Positions 61,442-64,000 of a stretch of DNA of 64,000 nucleotides are shown one piece after another. Made by a program: the position numbers and the translations under genes. The DNA lies in assembly GCA_028455995.1 (NCBI GenBank), contig JABELC010000008.1, positions 372,001 to 436,000 on the forward strand, read 5' to 3'. The notes beneath the pieces were generated by a model. That model saw nothing but the letters and a program-made list of their open reading frames with translations, did no database searches and had not been told where the DNA came from. Source of the stretch: Scleromitrula shiraiana (Eukaryota; Ascomycota; Leotiomycetes; Helotiales; Sclerotiniaceae). Positions within the stretch are counted from its first letter, which is position 1. Every line of letters starts with the position of its first letter.

Positions 61442-62884
61442 ATGAAATCTACAACCTTCGAGATCAAGGAACATACTATTGACTGTCAACACATTCGAGA
61501 ATATCCTCGTGCCACAGCAAATACTCAAGAAGATGTATTGCATCTAGTCATTAAACAATATATTCCCTTAGACAATCCTCATCCGAAGGAAGGTGATGTA
61601 ACGATTATTGGTGCTCATGCCAATGGATATCCGAAAGTATGTTACCCTACTCCAATATTAAACACTGTAGTTGAGAATTTATCTGTAGGAACTTTATGAA
61701 CCATTCTGGGAAGATCTTCATGCTCGCTCAAAAGCCAATGGATTCAGGATACGAAGTATTTGGATAGCAGATTTGGCCCAAGAAGGCGCAAGTAGCGTTA
61801 TGAATGAGCAATTATTAGGAAATGATCGTATGTGCTTCTTCTACTATATGATATATCCCGAACATGCTGCAGAATGGCATGTTCGTGACACTCGCGGAGA
61901 CTTTTCGATGAATTTGTACCCTCAACCTAAACTAACAACTCCCTAGCATCATGGATTGACCACGCCCGTGATCTTCTCCACATGATCAACACCTTCCGAT
62001 CCTCAATGCCCCTCCCCATCATCGGAATTGGACACTCACTCGGCGCCAATCAATTAACCAACCTCGCTCTAATACACCCCCGCCTCCTAACAACCCTCAT
62101 CATGCTCGACCCCGTAATCCAAAACTTTGCATCCGCCCAAATGGGACCCGATCCCAACCGTCTCTCTACCTTCCGCAGAGACATCTGGCCATCCCGTTCC
62201 GCAGCCGAATCTTTATTTCGCAATTCTAAGGCTTACAGTAATTGGGATTCAAGAGTGTTAGATCGTTGGTGTGAATATGCGATTCGCTCCACGCCTACTA
62301 GCGTATATCCCGATGAAGAAGAAGGGTCCGTAACACTCACTACGACCAAACATCAAGAATGTTTTAGTTTCATGCGACCCACATGGGAAGCGTATTCTCC
62401 TTCTGGGGAAACCCTTATTCAGAAAGATCTGATACCCGATATCCATCCCGATAGTCCGAATAACTATCCTTGGTATAGACCAGAGCCTATAAACACTCTA
62501 GTTCGATTACCGCAGTTAAGACCAAGCGTATTATATGTATATGGCGAAACGAGCACAGTTTGTACACCAGCAACACGAGTCCAAAGGTTAGAAGCTACAG
62601 GGGTAGGACATGGAGGGAGTGGAGGAGCAACAGAGGGACGAGTAAAAGAGGTGGTGATTGAAGGGGTAGGGCATTTAGTCGCTCAAGAGGCGACGGAAAT
62701 ATGTGCAGAGATTGTAGCGCCTTGGGTTGGAAAGGAAATAGAGAGATGGAGGGGAGAACAGAAACGGTATTTGGAGTGGGCGAGAAAACCGTTGAGGGAG
62801 AAACAGATGCTTTCTGAGGAGTGGAAGAAGAGAACTGGAGGACCGCTAGCTCGGAATAAAGGGGATGGTAATAGTAAACTTTGA
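61442..62884 (+). CDS. Peroxisome-targeted alpha/beta hydrolase
   Basis: Three exons (61442-61636, 61689-61827, 61947-62884) give 423 residues. The protein ends in SKL, a canonical PTS1 read by Pex5. The fold is seen in TIIGAHANGYPKELYEPFWE (oxyanion-side strand), the nucleophile elbow GIGHSLGANQ (Ser around residue 137) and a likely catalytic His in IEGVGHLVAQEA. The segments GFRIRSIWIADLAQEG and PSWIDHARDLLHMI resemble the fungal Akt2-like family of peroxisomal alpha/beta hydrolases. Some members of that family lie in secondary-metabolite clusters; here the neighbours are housekeeping genes, so a general role in lipid or CoA-ester metabolism is more likely. A Lys/Arg/Glu-rich helix precedes the SKL. 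It converges with the TRAPPC11-like gene. Confidence 0.85.
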
Positions 62885-63220
62885 GTTGTATTTTTATTGT
62901 AAAACGCCAATAGATATGATGAAATCTCAAGCTGTTGGTCTTGCAAGCACACAGATGAAGCAAAGACATTAGACTATCGTATCCCCCATTTTTTGCATGT
63001 TATTTACAATATTCTATCAGTGAACTATCAGTTGATAGGTTTCAGTTTTATCACTATTCGGCAGGGATCAAGTACAAACAAACGAATACATGAAATCAGT
63101 TGATATCAATTTGCAGCTCCAAGTCAAATCTCAACTGAGAATTTCCAATATATTTCCTAATCTATCATATAAAGCGCAACCAGTATCTCCATACCACGAA
63201 ATCTTTCTCGCATATAGCAT
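62885..63220. other. Convergent 3' interval
   Basis: 336 bp between two tail-to-tail genes. No feature is seen. Confidence 0.5.
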
Positions 63221-64000
63221 TCAAAACTCCTCATCACTCGGAACCCAAATAAGCAACCCCTCCTTATCAGCCCTCATACCATCCGTAGGCGCAATCTTCA
63301 ACACCTTCTGAAAATATCTATCTCTGATAATACATCTAATAGGGCCAATCCAATCGCCCCTCACCGTCGGCAACAATCTAAACTTGATCAATCTCCTCGA
63401 AAGCGGCACCAACTGCAATGTCGATTCTTTGATCCCCGAGAAAGCAAATTGCTCACTCAATTCCATGGATATGGCAAAAGTAAGGAAATGATGCGAGGGG
63501 TTTTCAATCATGACGTCGAAATGGATCATGGAGGGAATGGTCGAGGAATAGGTAACGGCGGCTAGGACTCGGGGTTCACTGCTGGAGACTAGGAGACGTG
63601 GAACGGGGACGACGCACGTATTGATCGGAGAGCCCTCCTTATCTCTACGCCAATTTATCGCGAGGGAGAGATCAAGAGTAGCAGTGCCTCGATCATCTAG
63701 TGATAACTTCTGCGTGAAAGCATGGAATTGTGCTTCTTCAGAGTTGCTAGGATTGACTCGTACCCCGCCTTCCGGAATCGTGGTTACCTTATCCGTAGAA
63801 CATTGAATACCACCATTCATACCTAGGATTTGTATATCTACATCTTCAACTAATAGATCCTGTCTTGCAAACGAAGCATAACGAGCTGTAAAACACCACT
63901 TTTGGGCTAAACCGAAAGCTTGAAGATCGGTATCTTGGCCATCAGTAAGTTCAGCCGAGTCTTCGTGACTGAAAAAGCTAGGCCATGGATCTGGATGTAT
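63221..64000 (-). CDS. C-terminal part of a TRAPPC11-like (gryzun domain) protein, cut by the window edge
   Basis: An open frame of 260 codons runs from the window edge to the stop at 63221, with no start codon required inside. It reads IHPDPWPSFFSHEDSAELTD at the edge. The C-terminal block, including VPRLLVSSSEPRVLA, HFDVMIENPSHHFLTFAISM, FSGIKESTLQLVPLSRR and the closing RDRYFQKVLKIAPTDGMRAD, resembles the gryzun domain at the end of TRAPPC11, a subunit of TRAPP complexes acting in ER-Golgi traffic and autophagy. Beta-strand-rich Ig-like repeats are expected here. The methionine at 63820 is internal, not the start. Confidence 0.72.
   Translation of the reverse strand: MHPDPWPSFFSHEDSAELTDGQDTDLQAFGLAQKWCFTARYASFARQDLLVEDVDIQILGMNGGIQCSTDKVTTIPEGGVRVNPSNSEEAQFHAFTQKLSLDDRGTATLDLSLAINWRRDKEGSPINTCVVPVPRLLVSSSEPRVLAAVTYSSTIPSMIHFDVMIENPSHHFLTFAISMELSEQFAFSGIKESTLQLVPLSRRLIKFRLLPTVRGDWIGPIRCIIRDRYFQKVLKIAPTDGMRADKEGLLIWVPSDEEF

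Noticed and set aside
61442..62884. Assignment as a host-selective toxin biosynthesis gene
   Set aside because: Resemblance to the Akt2-like family alone is not evidence; no other cluster genes lie nearby.

Overview
This window reads as a chromosome segment of a filamentous ascomycete, most likely a leotiomycete of the Botrytis/Sclerotinia type. The evidence is short introns of about 50-120 bp with GT..AG ends, Pezizomycotina-style orthologues (a Mdm1-type sorting nexin with an RGS domain, a six-BRCT Rtt107-type protein, a DUF7820-type membrane protein) and a sharp split between an almost pure A+T block and ordinary gene-bearing DNA. The species assignment is inference. LAYOUT. Positions 1 to about 19,000 form an A+T desert with no surviving gene. 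Hand alignment of its few G/C-bearing islets resolves it into mobile elements mutated by a RIP-like C:G to T:A process: (i) the end of an element running off the left edge, with its terminus at 285; (ii) a roughly 2.0 kb TA-flanked terminal-inverted-repeat element (2481-11155) split by (iii) a 6.7 kb LTR retroelement (3842-10515, 160-bp LTRs, TATAT target duplication); and (iv) a second complete 7.6 kb LTR retroelement (11361-18981, 160-bp LTRs, GTATG target duplication). In each LTR pair the differences are essentially all transitions, and the outer part of each element escaped mutation while its interior did not. From about 19.8 kb onward there are 17 protein genes (introns were placed by hand): a secreted type-B carboxylesterase (-), a Ure2/YfcG-like glutathione transferase with a mitochondrial-looking leader (-), an NAPE-PLD-like metallo-beta-lactamase hydrolase (+), a two-RRM SR splicing factor (-), kinetochore NDC80 (-), peroxin PEX14 (+, with a 7-nt microexon), an HSL-type alpha/beta hydrolase (+), HMG-CoA synthase (-), a DUF7820-type membrane protein (+), a CCDC174-like nuclear protein (-), homoserine dehydrogenase (+), a small membrane protein (-), tRNA m7G46 methyltransferase TRM8 (+), sorting nexin MDM1 (+), ESCRT-II VPS25 (+), a Rtt107/Brc1-like BRCT protein (-), a PTS1-bearing alpha/beta hydrolase (+) and, cut by the right edge, the C-terminal end of a TRAPPC11-like protein (-); the last is the partial one beyond the 17 complete genes. 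The genes are mostly unlinked housekeeping functions rather than a pathway cluster. Loose themes are peroxisomes (PEX14 and the SKL-ended hydrolase), membrane traffic (MDM1, VPS25, TRAPPC11) and chromosome biology (NDC80, Rtt107). No biosynthetic cluster, CRISPR, tRNA or rRNA gene was recognised. I found no convincing new biological system. The most instructive structure is the nested RIP-mutated transposon block, whose element ends are marked by unmutated fringes.
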